From NCBI RefSeq assembly GCF_007988885.1, contig NZ_BJUZ01000001.1:1116001-1180000 (forward strand): a stretch of DNA of 64,000 nt, read 5' to 3'. Of the stretch, positions 28,946-37,139 are shown piece after piece. The stretch is from Gluconobacter wancherniae NBRC 103581 (GTDB lineage Bacteria; Pseudomonadota; Alphaproteobacteria; Acetobacterales; Acetobacteraceae). The stretch's first letter is position 1. Each line of letters starts with the position of its first letter. Under the pieces are notes generated by a model. The model worked only from the letters and a program-made list of their open reading frames with translations, ran no database searches and was not told the origin of the DNA. The translations under genes were made by a program, and so were the position numbers.

Positions 28946-30040
28946 CTAGCACGCAAATTGAGATTTTACCATTGATCGGGCTGCCACCCGGTCAATGGTG
29001 CTTGCGACCTCGTCAATAGCCTGTTTGGCATTCGCGAGAAAGTCTGGACGTACGTGTACGTAACGACCCGTCGTCCTAAGATTCGGCATGGCGTGCCCCA
29101 TTAGGGAAGCAACCTCAATTTCAGGGACACCACGGGTGATAAGCTCGGTCGCCATCGTATGACGAACCGTGTAAGGTACAATCTCTTGTGAAAGGCATGC
29201 GGCTTCGCGCGCAGCTCGCCATGCGCCATTAATCTTAAGTATCGGTTTGCTCTTATATGTTACGAGATGACCAATCGGCACATCTTCAATCCATGACTTC
29301 AAAAAATTAGGGATTGGAATGCGCGGGCGTCTCTTTTTGGTTCGCATACGTCCTGTAGGATTGAGGTCTATGACACCATGACGCAAATCACACTGCTCAC
29401 GCGTGAGCTGTAAGAGAGCCTCCGGACGAGACGCAGTTCCAATAAGAAGCGCGAGAAACATGCGGAGATGCGGTGGCATATCTACCTCCCAAAGACGAGC
29501 CATCTCTTCAATCGTCATTATTCGTTCGCGTCCACTACCTTCGGGGGGCAACACAATCGGAATTTGACGGTCAATTTCGCCATTCTTCCAAGCCCAATTC
29601 ACCCCCGCAGCAGCGATACCCATGACACGTCGCGTGTAGCCAGCAGAATACCCTTTTCTGCGCAAACATGTCGCAATCCTACGCTGCTCAGCCACGGTAT
29701 AGCTAGCAACAGACGCGCCTGGATCCACATGGTCGAGCATAAGCTCCAATGCCCGTCTATTGGGGCCTGCACTTCGCGTTTTCTCACTATGATTTTTGAA
29801 ATAACGCATAAAAACCGAAGCTAAACTCACCTCAGATGTTGGTTCATTCTTCCTCTTCGCGTTTCCTGTCACATATTCTGCAAGCTTTAGCTGCGCTTCT
29901 TGAAAAACATCTGTGCCAAGAGATGCTCGTTTTGTTTGTCTGGTTTTCGAATCATACCAGCAGGCACACCATGCCTTTGAGTTAGGGCGTTTTCCGAGAA
30001 AGAATTGCCCAATTCGGAAGACGGTATCGGCCTCGGGCAT
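28946..30040 (-). CDS. int: Tyrosine-type site-specific integrase
   Basis: It catalyses recombination between the element's attP and the tRNA-Val attB. It has 364 residues: an arm-type DNA-binding start (AWCACWYDSKTRQTKRASLG), a core-binding domain, then the catalytic domain. Catalytic residues can be seen: Arg in IGTASRPEALLQL, the VRHTMATEL box, His in SLMGHAM, and the tyrosine in TTGRYVHV near the end. The usual first His of the HxxR box is Tyr (PYTVRHT). It lies beside attL and reads toward it. It overlaps the upstream HTH gene by 154 nt in another frame. Confidence 0.93.
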   Translation of the reverse strand: MPEADTVFRIGQFFLGKRPNSKAWCACWYDSKTRQTKRASLGTDVFQEAQLKLAEYVTGNAKRKNEPTSEVSLASVFMRYFKNHSEKTRSAGPNRRALELMLDHVDPGASVASYTVAEQRRIATCLRRKGYSAGYTRRVMGIAAAGVNWAWKNGEIDRQIPIVLPPEGSGRERIMTIEEMARLWEVDMPPHLRMFLALLIGTASRPEALLQLTREQCDLRHGVIDLNPTGRMRTKKRRPRIPIPNFLKSWIEDVPIGHLVTYKSKPILKINGAWRAAREAACLSQEIVPYTVRHTMATELITRGVPEIEVASLMGHAMPNLRTTGRYVHVRPDFLANAKQAIDEVASTIDRVAARSMVKSQFAC

Positions 30041-30213
30041 CTTTCATTCCTTGCAAGATAATCCGTTAGATGAACTTCAGAATAACGTACACGGGCGCGA
30101 ATTTTTAGATAGCCGATCCGGCCTTCATGCCTCTCACGTCGCAGAGTAATGGTAGAGACGCCTAGACGAGATGCTGCCTCACTTTCTGTAAACAAAATAT
30201 AACTCGGCATCAT
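29887..30213 (-). CDS. MerR/excisionase-like HTH protein
   Basis: A 108-residue protein whose first 60 residues form a MerR-type winged HTH: FTESEAASRLGVSTITLRRE, then GRIGYLKIRARVRYSEVHLTDYL. Such proteins next to integrases act as excision factors or regulators of integrase direction. The last 50 residues are encoded in the 154 nt shared with the integrase start and look less conserved, so they may be a by-product of the overlap. The upstream small gene overlaps its start by 4 nt, so three genes form one leftward unit. Confidence 0.65.
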   Translation of the reverse strand: MMPSYILFTESEAASRLGVSTITLRRERHEGRIGYLKIRARVRYSEVHLTDYLARNERCPRPIPSSELGNSFSENALTQRHGVPAGMIRKPDKQNEHLLAQMFFKKRS

Positions 30214-30482
30214 TCGAGGTTTACTCGTAACGCCGCCTCTAAAAGCTTTGCTTCTTTGCCCAGCTCTTTTTGAAGAACGCGCCTTGCTCGTTCGCGAAAA
30301 ACTTGCAGCGACATAGAGAAGACTTCACCATAGCATTCCAAGAATGCCTCATGGATGGACTCATAAGACCATTCTTCTTCACGCAAGCGTCGTAATTCAT
30401 TGGCGTGACGCACAAGAAGCGATCGGGAAGCACGTGCACCTTTCGGAATAGGTAGATCTGGATTTTTCTTAAGAACACACAT
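30210..30482 (-). CDS. Small HTH-like protein of the integrase operon
   Basis: A 90-residue basic protein, not assigned. ELRRLREEEWSYESIHEAFLE, then FSMSLQVFRERARR, reads like the resolvase-type or TraK-like HTH in which a short basic helix scans DNA. Its stop overlaps the start of the excisionase-like gene (ATGA-type), which supports it as real and as first gene of the int operon. It may regulate the unit; the direct and inverted repeats upstream are candidate targets. Confidence 0.55.
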   Translation of the reverse strand: MCVLKKNPDLPIPKGARASRSLLVRHANELRRLREEEWSYESIHEAFLECYGEVFSMSLQVFRERARRVLQKELGKEAKLLEAALRVNLE

Positions 30483-31087
30483 CTCGTTTCTATTTCTTAT
30501 AAGATGTAATCCGCATAACGAGATAATACGTTATAGTTAGTTTTTAATCGTGTAAAGTATATATTATTTCTTTACTTAAAGAATACTTCCCTTCTTCCCT
30601 CATCGTCAGGAGATAATACGCTGCGATCCTGCCTGGGAGATGACTTAATCGTGCTTCCATTATGGATATCGGGGGTCATGATTCGCCGGAAAGAGGTTTA
30701 GCAAAGGCTACTCGTCTTGTTTGCCAAAAGCATGCTAACGCAAGCGGCTTTCTGCAGCAGCCATGGTTTCAGCTCCAGCGGCTGATCAGGGGGGAGAGCA
30801 GAACGTCTGCTCTCGGAAGACGATAATTAGGAGAGCTGCCTTCCCGTACCCGTCATTCATGAGAGTTACGCGCCCTACGCAGTCATTATTGACCTGACAA
30901 CACAATCCAAGGAGGAGACATTGAGGTAAGTAGAGTTTCCATATACTTGAGTCAATGATGTCTGTTTGCCAACTTCTGTGCTAGTCTCCGGCAGCGGGAT
31001 TACTTCTTGACGATCCCAATTGCTCCTTGGGATTTTGACTGTTGTCCAAAAGTCCATGAGGATTGGCAGCTTTAACAGGAGGCTGAT
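30483..31087. other. 605-nt stretch between int operon and protease gene
   Basis: No convincing gene. It contains the GAGATAATACG repeats and, at 30794-30814, a perfect 9-bp hairpin GAGAGCAGA/TCTGCTCTC with a 3-nt loop. A minus-strand open frame (30875-31285) is mostly the shadow of the protease gene. Confidence 0.5.
30515..30620. promoter_or_regulatory. Repeats upstream of the integrase operon
   Basis: An inverted repeat ATAACG/CGTTAT (30515-30534) overlaps one copy of GAGATAATACG (30520-30530); a second exact copy lies at 30610-30620. They sit 33-138 nt before the first gene of the int operon, a plausible place for regulator binding. Confidence 0.35.
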
Positions 31088-31882
31088 TTGAAGGGTGACC
31101 CTAACGAACTGGCGTTGGCTGAAGAACTCACAAGCTTCACTCTGAAGGTCGCCAATCCAATAATCTGGCATGACAGTAAGGCAGGTTGGCCTAGACGTAT
31201 CTACGGTGGCACTTGCTTTTTTCTGCGCTTTGCAGACGGCATTATCGGGGTGACCGCCAGCCATGTGGTCGAATCCCTGCAACACGAGACAGCCCTAAAC
31301 TGTAACATTATCTGCCAAATTCGGACGTCAAAACCAATTGACTTGGCAAGTCTCGTTATTGCCTCCTGCTCTAAGCAAGACATTGCGACTTTCCGAGTTT
31401 CCGATGAACTGGTCGAAGAAATTGGTGCCACAGTCTTGGATTGCAGAGGTGGTTGGCCGCCGCTGGGATCGTTGGAAGGTCGGACTGTGACCTTTTGTGG
31501 TTTCCCAGAAGCCGAACGTACGGCGGCCGAGCCCGGAGCCGTAACTTTGTTCTCATGCGGCGGCTTTGCGATCGTCGATGCGGAAAGTGAAATGGATTTG
31601 AAAGTCACTTATGACCCTGCCAGAGACGAAGAGGCTCCCTGGGCCCCGTGGAAAAAACCATTAGGTTACAATATGTCCGGCTGCTCCGGAGGACCTGTAT
31701 TATCGCACGGAACCCACAACGGCCTGCAAAGATGGTTCGCTATTGCTATGATAATTAGCGGCCCGAGAGGCAAAGGGACCGGCGAAGCTGAGGGGTGGGA
31801 GACTATCACCATGCGCCGCATCAATACTATCAGGCCAGACGGTACCATCAAACACGAGGATTCTGGCTGGCTACCGGGATGA
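31088..31882 (+). CDS. Trypsin-like serine protease domain protein
   Basis: A 264-residue protein with a chymotrypsin-fold catalytic triad in the right order: His59 in GVTASHVV, Asp98 in KQDIATFRV, Ser200 in MSGCSGGPVL. GGTCFFLRFADG is the strand before the histidine. There is no signal peptide, so it is likely cytosolic, unlike Deg-type proteases, and no PDZ domain follows. The start is TTG 31088, since AGGAGG stands 6 nt upstream and no better start is near. In the element it is a lone cargo gene; intracellular trypsin-like proteases occur in phage-defence loci, but a defence role here is inference. Confidence 0.75.
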   Translation: MKGDPNELALAEELTSFTLKVANPIIWHDSKAGWPRRIYGGTCFFLRFADGIIGVTASHVVESLQHETALNCNIICQIRTSKPIDLASLVIASCSKQDIATFRVSDELVEEIGATVLDCRGGWPPLGSLEGRTVTFCGFPEAERTAAEPGAVTLFSCGGFAIVDAESEMDLKVTYDPARDEEAPWAPWKKPLGYNMSGCSGGPVLSHGTHNGLQRWFAIAMIISGPRGKGTGEAEGWETITMRRINTIRPDGTIKHEDSGWLPG

Positions 31883-31950
31883 ATGAGGAAAGATCTATAC
31901 TAGTTTTGCATGAGGTAACTTTGTTGTAAGCATCTGGTATGAGGGCGGGA

Positions 31951-31990
31951 GCTGCCTGTTCCACTTGTTACTGCAAGTGGAACAGGCAGC
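31951..31990. terminator. 17-bp perfect hairpin between protease and P-loop genes
   Basis: Arms GCTGCCTGTTCCACTTG and CAAGTGGAACAGGCAGC around the 6-nt loop TTACTG. It lies between the convergent protease and P-loop genes. There is no U-tract, but the stem is strong enough to act in both directions. Confidence 0.6.
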
Positions 31991-32069
31991 ACAGTCACGG
32001 TTATTTGCCAGGCAAACTGCGAGCAAATGAAGAACAGCTTATGTTCCGGTTTGTACTCGGTTTGCGCTA

Positions 32070-32627
32070 TCAGACGTCCGAATAAAGACGGTATGGGCGT
32101 GAGCGTTTCAAACCATTAACACGGTAAAAATCGTCCAATGCTTTGGTAGAAGTGAGTTCTAACTTTGGCAGACTGATACCGCCAAACAGACGCTTGTTCC
32201 GGTCACGATTGGACCGAGTGACTCCGATAATGTGACGGATCATGCCCCATTTCACGCTGTCGCGGCTACCCTCTAGCCCACCTAGCCGAACCCCCTTAAT
32301 CCAACAGCGCCTTAGATAGCGATAAAGACTGACAGCAGTGGGAACATCAAGAAGGATAAATCCAGTTGCTCGTTCCAATCGTTGTGGGAGCAGAGAAGAA
32401 TAATTACCCTCAATAACCCAAAATGAACCTAAAATTTCCGCGTCATGAAGCGCCTTGAACTCTTCTGAGCTTCTAGAGAGCCAGTCGGTGTGAGGAAGGT
32501 GGCTCAATTGATCGAGATTTACGGTTTTTAGGCCGCGTGCCCGTGATATCGCGTCCGCCAACGTGGACTTCCCGCTGTTGGACGGCCCCATAATGCAAAT
32601 GCGTGGTCCAAGCTTATCAAGCGTCAT
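32070..32627 (-). CDS. P-loop kinase-like protein (adenylate kinase/topology-modulation type)
   Basis: A 185-residue P-loop NTPase. Walker A is MGPSNSGKST (residues 13-22); LDQLSHLPHTDWLSRS is the typical substrate strand after it, and WVIEGNYSSLLPQRL plus ILLDVPTAVSLYRYLRR match the FlaR/DNA topology modulation and adenylate-kinase-related family. These small proteins are thought to phosphorylate small molecules or nucleotides; the substrate is unknown. It is convergent with the protease gene and 163 nt before the VirB5-region genes on the same strand. Cargo of the element. Confidence 0.75.
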   Translation of the reverse strand: MTLDKLGPRICIMGPSNSGKSTLADAISRARGLKTVNLDQLSHLPHTDWLSRSSEEFKALHDAEILGSFWVIEGNYSSLLPQRLERATGFILLDVPTAVSLYRYLRRCWIKGVRLGGLEGSRDSVKWGMIRHIIGVTRSNRDRNKRLFGGISLPKLELTSTKALDDFYRVNGLKRSRPYRLYSDV

Positions 32628-32790
32628 GATTACCCTTCTATGTCTACTTTAGGGAAATCGCAAACTCACCAGAACGGCAACATTGAGGGCGGAAGCAGCC
32701 GTCAATTATGCAATCCTCGAACACTTACCTTCTTGAAAAATTCGCTTCCTTGCGAAAGGTAGCGATAGACAATTATCTTCTTTTCTACCG

Positions 32791-33240
32791 CTATCTGTTC
32801 CCGAATGGCAGAAGCGGCGACATCCCGCCCTTTTCCTCTATCAGCCTGCTCAGATAGCTGACATTACCTTGCTGCATGTCTGCGGTAAGTTCACCAGACA
32901 GAGGATACTCATAACCGTTCAAACGGCGTGCCTGGCTGTACGTCCGGTTGATAGATCGTATCTCTTGGTCAAGCTCCTGAACGCTCTCTCCACCAAATCG
33001 CCGACGCACATAGGGCATCGTGCCTGACACAAGCCCCTTTGCCGTGTAGGTTTCCTGGAGCTGCTCTTGGCACTGAAACTTGCGTGTTAGCGTCATGTGC
33101 CGGCATTGCTTCTGCTCATCGGCTTTTATGGCGGCCTGCGTCGCCCGCCATTCGGGGTCTATGATTTGTGCATGAGCCGTGTGGGGCTCGCCCACACCCA
33201 ACCCGGCCACCACTGTAGCCAACAATAGAACCTGTCTCAT
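32791..33240 (-). CDS. Exported protein of a type IV secretion region
   Basis: A 149-residue protein with a signal peptide (MRQVLLLATVVAGLGVGEP, cleavage after AHA). The mature part QIIDPEWRATQAAIK has three cysteines and many charged residues; LSRLIEEKGGMSPLLPFGNR ends it. I do not recognise a family by name. The start at 33240 lies one base after the stop of the VirB5-like gene, so the two are coupled, which points to a periplasmic partner of the T4SS pilus protein. An open frame reaches 33450, but the upstream part lies in the VirB5 gene. Confidence 0.55.
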   Translation of the reverse strand: MRQVLLLATVVAGLGVGEPHTAHAQIIDPEWRATQAAIKADEQKQCRHMTLTRKFQCQEQLQETYTAKGLVSGTMPYVRRRFGGESVQELDQEIRSINRTYSQARRLNGYEYPLSGELTADMQQGNVSYLSRLIEEKGGMSPLLPFGNR

Positions 33241-33241
33241 G

Positions 33242-34044
33242 TCAGTCACTCGATGCTTCAAAAGCCTGCACCTTTTGCAGATGCTTGAGGTTCTTTTCAG
33301 CAATGTCGTTCTCGATTTCCAGTTGTCGAATATGCTGTTGGAAAGCCATGTCCGCCGTGGTCTGCTGTAACTGCAAGCTGGCGTCGTTCTGATGCAACGC
33401 AGTGGACTGCTCGGCCGCGATGAGCTGCGTGGACGCCCCCACATCATCATCTCCCAAGTCGGCCAGAGCCTCGTCCTGTCGCTGCATCACCTGGGTCGAT
33501 GCCTGACGATACTCGTTCACTGACGCCAGAGATGCAGCCTCCCGCATGGACTGGTTGGTATCACGGGCCGCCCGATCGTATCCGGCATCTGTCGGGCTAG
33601 GCCCATCAGGCTGGCCGCACCTGCCTGGGAGCTGGTGCTTCCCGGTAGATTGTAGGTTCTGGAAAGAACCTCTCTCGCTGCCTGAGAGAAATTCCCACCA
33701 AACCCGTTCAGTGAATAAAGATCACTCAGGTCATCCGTGACGCTCTCAAGGCGGGAAATATCAGAATCCAGTGATCCACCCCCCAATGAAGCGATATTAG
33801 CCAGACCTTTAGCATTCTGTATTTCTTGCGCCGCCTGCTCTAGCTGCGCGTAATACTGCTCTCCCTGCATGTAGTACTGCTGACCTTGTTGCAGGTAGGA
33901 CTTGGCAGCTTCGAGATAGCCCAGGTCGGTACTAACTTCGGTCTTTGGATCGGTCACTATGACCTGCGCTTTTGCATCAACGGATATGCTGCACAGCGCA
34001 AAAATCGTGACTGCCAAAGCACTTTTGAACATATTTACGGTCAT
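33242..34044 (-). pseudogene. VirB5/TrbJ-like T4SS protein, frameshifted
   Basis: The first frame gives a signal peptide (MFKSALAVTIFALCSISVDA) and a long helical region, LEAAKSYLQQGQQYYMQGEQ onward, typical of the minor pilin VirB5/TrbJ, then MGLARQMPD. Near 33590 the sequence shifts to another frame, which continues as YDRAARDTNQSMREAASLAS and a C-terminal coiled coil up to 33242. Both halves together give the length of about 265 residues expected for the family. The start at 34044 has GGAG ten bases upstream; a longer frame to 34110 is open. No other virB/trb gene remains. Confidence 0.7.
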
Positions 34045-34237
34045 ATTTTTTGCACTCCCGCGCATATCCTCAGTCATGTTCATGGCGCGTTTTCTATGTT
34101 CAACCGGCATATTTAAGCGGCAATAAAATACTCACTTAAATACACTTTAACTTTGAGAAAACCGCGCACGAACCGTAACACAGAAATTAAAAAATAAGGT
34201 AGCGTCAAAATACAGATACATTTTTTCAACACCCACC

Positions 34238-34261
34238 ATTAATGTATCGCGATACATTAAT
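34238..34261. promoter_or_regulatory. 24-bp perfect palindrome
   Basis: The half site ATTAATGTATCG is followed directly by its inverse complement, with no spacer. It is about 190 nt before the VirB5-like start and 60 nt before the decamer array. It is a likely dimer-binding operator or part of a replication/partition site. Confidence 0.6.
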
Positions 34262-34320
34262 AATCCTATACTTAATTCGCGCAACACCCCGACGTGAGTG
34301 CGCGGCCAGGACGTGACAGG

Positions 34321-34410
34321 CGTTCAGAAACGTTCGTTTTCGTTCAAATACGTTCGATAACCGTCGATTTCGTTCGGATTCCGTCGATAACCGTCGAAAA
34401 CGTTCGAATT
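34321..34410. repeat. Nine tandem phased 10-bp repeats
   Basis: Nine contiguous units, each exactly 10 bp, start with CGTTCG, CGTTCA or CCGTCG and end with four mostly A/T bases. The unit length equals about one DNA helical turn, so every CGTTCG faces the same side. A related inverted pair CGAACGG-aaag-CCGTTCG lies at 34502-34519. Iteron- or centromere-like in appearance; no spacers as in CRISPR. Confidence 0.85.
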
Positions 34411-34559
34411 TTATATATATTGTTGATTTATAATGGTATTTTTCAAGGAAACTCACCTATCGCGAGGTGGGTTGTATACTTCATATAAAATAAGCGGAAT
34501 ACGAACGGAAAGCCGTTCGAATACTTTATAACTTGAACATCCTATAAAAAATTACTTGA

Positions 34560-36042
34560 TGGGCGGAATCAGGGTGAGGCATCCTGCCCTGGCAGGACCT
34601 CCACGTCCTGCATGCGCGTTGATTGACATACGCGGGGCGGCTGGATGCCGACACCCGATCCTCACATAGAAAGCCGTAATGCGTGCCGGTCGCTGGCACA
34701 CCGAAAGAACCGGCGTTCCGGTTCCTGATTCTGGTCGTCGAAATCGTATCCCTCGTGGTCGATCTTCGATGTCCGCCAAGCATCAGGACCGACCCTCGCC
34801 ATCCTTCCGGTGCTGCACCAACAGCACCCCACCAATCCGGCCCCATGAAAGGAGAGGGCCAGGCTACAAACCACCACCTCAGCACGTCACTTCGTATTGC
34901 CGCCCCAGTCGGGGCACGCCTGCCGTCTAACCATCGGCAAGCAGGGTGCGGCCTAACCAGCCCCACCCGATCTGTTGCTGTAGCCGGATGCCTTTAATCG
35001 GGCTCGTCCGGTTGCAACGGACGCTCGGGGGTGAAACTCCCCCGTTCGATCCAATCCGATCTTTGACATTTCAAGATGAAGATGGGCGACGCGGACACGG
35101 CCACCCCTGCCGGTTTCGGCAAGGGGTGAGCCTGTCAGATGGGAGAAACGGTATCCAGTCCGTTCTACGGGCGGCAAGGGATTGTCGAACGTGTGCCGCG
35201 CAGGTGGGCGACGGCATGGCGGGAAACCGTCATGGGCCTCAGAGGGGAAACCTGGATGAGGCGGTACCAGGGGGCGCAAGCCACTTGGATCGTTGGATAG
35301 CTCAAGCCTGTAACGGCGTTCAGTAGGACGCTGCGCGGAGAGAAAGTGCGAGTGCCGGGGCCTATAGTGTCCCGGTGGGTAAAATTGGAAACCATGATGT
35401 GAGTAAGGGAGGCGCTTTGGATGTTCGGTCCCCCCAAATTGGCCGTGCCCCGGCACGGTCGAAAGGCTCCGAGAGCCTAGCAATCATGGTGAGATGCTCG
35501 CGTACTGCTCGTTAAAATCCGTCTGAATAACGCGGGAAGGTCTAAGGGCTGCTCGGGGTGGTTCCTGAGCGACAGCCTATGACCGGGAGCGGGCTTAGTA
35601 GAGTGAAAATCCCCTTCGCGGTTTATCCGAAGCGTTGGGGAGAGGCAGGGATTTCGAGGGTGGTTCCTCGTCCTGTCAAAGTCTCGAAAGGTCCATGCGA
35701 CAGAGAAGCAATACAGAGGGTGCCTGGCGGCACCCGGTGACGATGTTCCTGGTCCTCGTGGGTGGTACCACGATCGACCGGGGGAAAAGGGAATGTTGGT
35801 CGCATTCCCCTTAAAACTGGCAGTTTTTCAACAATCAGCAATCAATGCACATGCAGCAATAAGGAGATAATCTTATGAGGATGTCGAGTTCTGTACGCCG
35901 GGTAACCGGCAAAACCTGCGGTAAAAGAGGACGCCCCTTTCCTGGGGCCTGGGCGTTGCACAGGTAGTCCTTCGGCTGTCCCGTTGGGAACGGCTGACCG
36001 GTCAACAGGTCCGAGGGAGAAGCATTAATTTGCTTCTCCCTC
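34560..36042 (+). ncRNA. GC-rich hairpin-dense non-coding block, candidate large structured RNA
   Basis: About 1.5 kb, much richer in GC than both flanks and without any frame resembling a protein family. On the plus strand it is packed with local hairpins: TCCTGCC/GGCAGGA near 34582, CACCCCT..AGGGGTG (35102-35128), GGC-GCAA-GCC near 35275, ATGGCGG-GAAA-CCGTCAT near 35216, GGCCGTGC/GCACGGTC (35441-35460), GGCTC/GAGCC (35465-35477), GGGTGCC/GGCACCC (35718-35735), GGGAATG/CATTCCC near 35789. GNRA loops recur. A 12-bp terminator hairpin closes it at 36013-36042. I could not identify a group II domain V or another known class. Confidence 0.4.
36013..36042 (+). terminator. Terminator-like hairpin closing the GC-rich block
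   Basis: Twelve-bp arms GAGGGAGAAGCA and TGCTTCTCCCTC around the loop TTAATT. It marks the switch from the GC-rich block to AT-rich sequence. Confidence 0.6.
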
Positions 36043-36271
36043 TCCAAGCTTGGCTTGCATAACTTCCAATTTTTCCTCCAAGCTATTTATGCCTCCTACA
36101 CGGTTGCACGACGAGGTTCAGGGAGGCCTCCAACTCTCTGAACCTCACCATTTACACGATGATCGTAAGTGCTTTGTGGACGAGCGAGGAGAGGAGTTAC
36201 AGCAGCATTCCATAGCCCTATGCTTCTTAAAGCATTGTAGATGAGAATATTTTTTAGAGTGAGATTTTCGT

Positions 36272-36994
36272 TTGAAATCTAAAAAAGCTCCGAGTAGTAA
36301 AATTGAACCTTCCCCGATGACCCCAGAAAAAATAAAGCAAAATAAAATTAGTAATATTTATCCAAATATAGCGCGATTTTATCTTCGAATTAGTAACAAC
36401 AAGCATGATCAAATAAGGCAGGATAAAATAATAGAGAATATTAGAATGTCAGGATATTATATTGCTGCTATATACAGAGAAAAGCCATCTGGCCCATCTC
36501 CCGATCGACCTGAATTGGGAAGAATGATCTCTGATCTCCAAGCAGGAGAACTAGTAGTCGCAGAAAAAATGAACCGTCTTAGTCACCTTCCATTGGGAGA
36601 AGCAGATAGGCTGGTTCAGGCTATCCGGCAGTATCGAGTTCGGCTTGTCATTCCCGGATTGGTAGATCTATCTGAAGTTCCATCCGAAACTGATGCCGTG
36701 ATATACGGTGACTTAGAAGTCAAACAAGAGATGCTTCTACGACTTGCCCTACAAACCGCGCGGGAAAACTACGAAGAAATGAGGGCGCGTCAAAAACAGG
36801 GTATTGAGCAGGCGAAAGCCTCGGGGCGCTATCGCGGGCGAAAACCAAACCATGAAGTGCACGAGCGCATTATCACTTTGCGCGAAGCAGGAAACAGCAT
36901 CTTGGAAACAGCGCGTTTGATAGACTGCAGCCCGAGCCATGTGAAAAAGGTATGGCTTGAGTATGCGAGCGCAGCGTCTTTAGAAACGGCATAA
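36272..36994 (+). CDS. Diverged serine recombinase (resolvase family)
   Basis: A 240-residue protein. Residues 30-140 match the resolvase catalytic domain: FYLRISNNKHDQ aligns with the ARVSTEDQ motif and keeps the serine, and DRPELGRMISDLQAGELVV matches the central stretch. The arginine motif normally reading DRLGR is NRLSH here, so the second arginine is His. The C-terminal HTH is clear: GRYRGRKPNHEV, ARLIDCSPSHVKKVW. The frame starts at TTG 36272; ATG 36320 is an alternative. It is 145 nt before a typical TnpR on the same strand and is much more AT-rich at its 5' end. Confidence 0.8.
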   Translation: MKSKKAPSSKIEPSPMTPEKIKQNKISNIYPNIARFYLRISNNKHDQIRQDKIIENIRMSGYYIAAIYREKPSGPSPDRPELGRMISDLQAGELVVAEKMNRLSHLPLGEADRLVQAIRQYRVRLVIPGLVDLSEVPSETDAVIYGDLEVKQEMLLRLALQTARENYEEMRARQKQGIEQAKASGRYRGRKPNHEVHERIITLREAGNSILETARLIDCSPSHVKKVWLEYASAASLETA

Positions 36995-37139
36995 GATCAA
37001 GCATTATCGAACCTTATGATTATCACTGTTCATAAAACGGTCATTTTCCGGACACCGCAACAACAACTATTTCCGACTAGCGGAACACTACTTGCTGAGT
37101 TAATATTGCCGTTAAGTTTTCAATGTTCCGGTTTTGTCA

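Larger units (their letters stand above)
34111..34540. other. AT-rich non-coding segment with palindrome and repeat array
   Basis: About 430 nt, clearly AT-rich apart from the array. It contains the 24-bp palindrome, the nine decamers, TTATATATAT just after them, and the CGAACGG/CCGTTCG inverted pair. No gene is supported. AT-rich DNA beside iteron-like repeats is the usual make-up of a plasmid origin or partition site. Confidence 0.55.

Noticed and set aside
30875-31285. 136-codon minus-strand frame before the protease gene
   Set aside because: Half of it is antisense to the protease; no start signal or family resemblance.
34321-34410. CRISPR array
   Set aside because: Units are contiguous 10-mers without spacers, and there are no cas genes.
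34526-34966. Minus-strand frame of 146 codons and several overlapping frames in the GC-rich block
   Set aside because: Open frames occur on both strands by GC bias, overlap each other and resemble no family; the hairpins explain the sequence better.
34980-36042. Group II intron with all domains
   Set aside because: GNRA-capped hairpins are present, but I found no domain V-like stem with the catalytic triad, no reverse transcriptase and no clear 5'/3' ends; kept only as one hypothesis.
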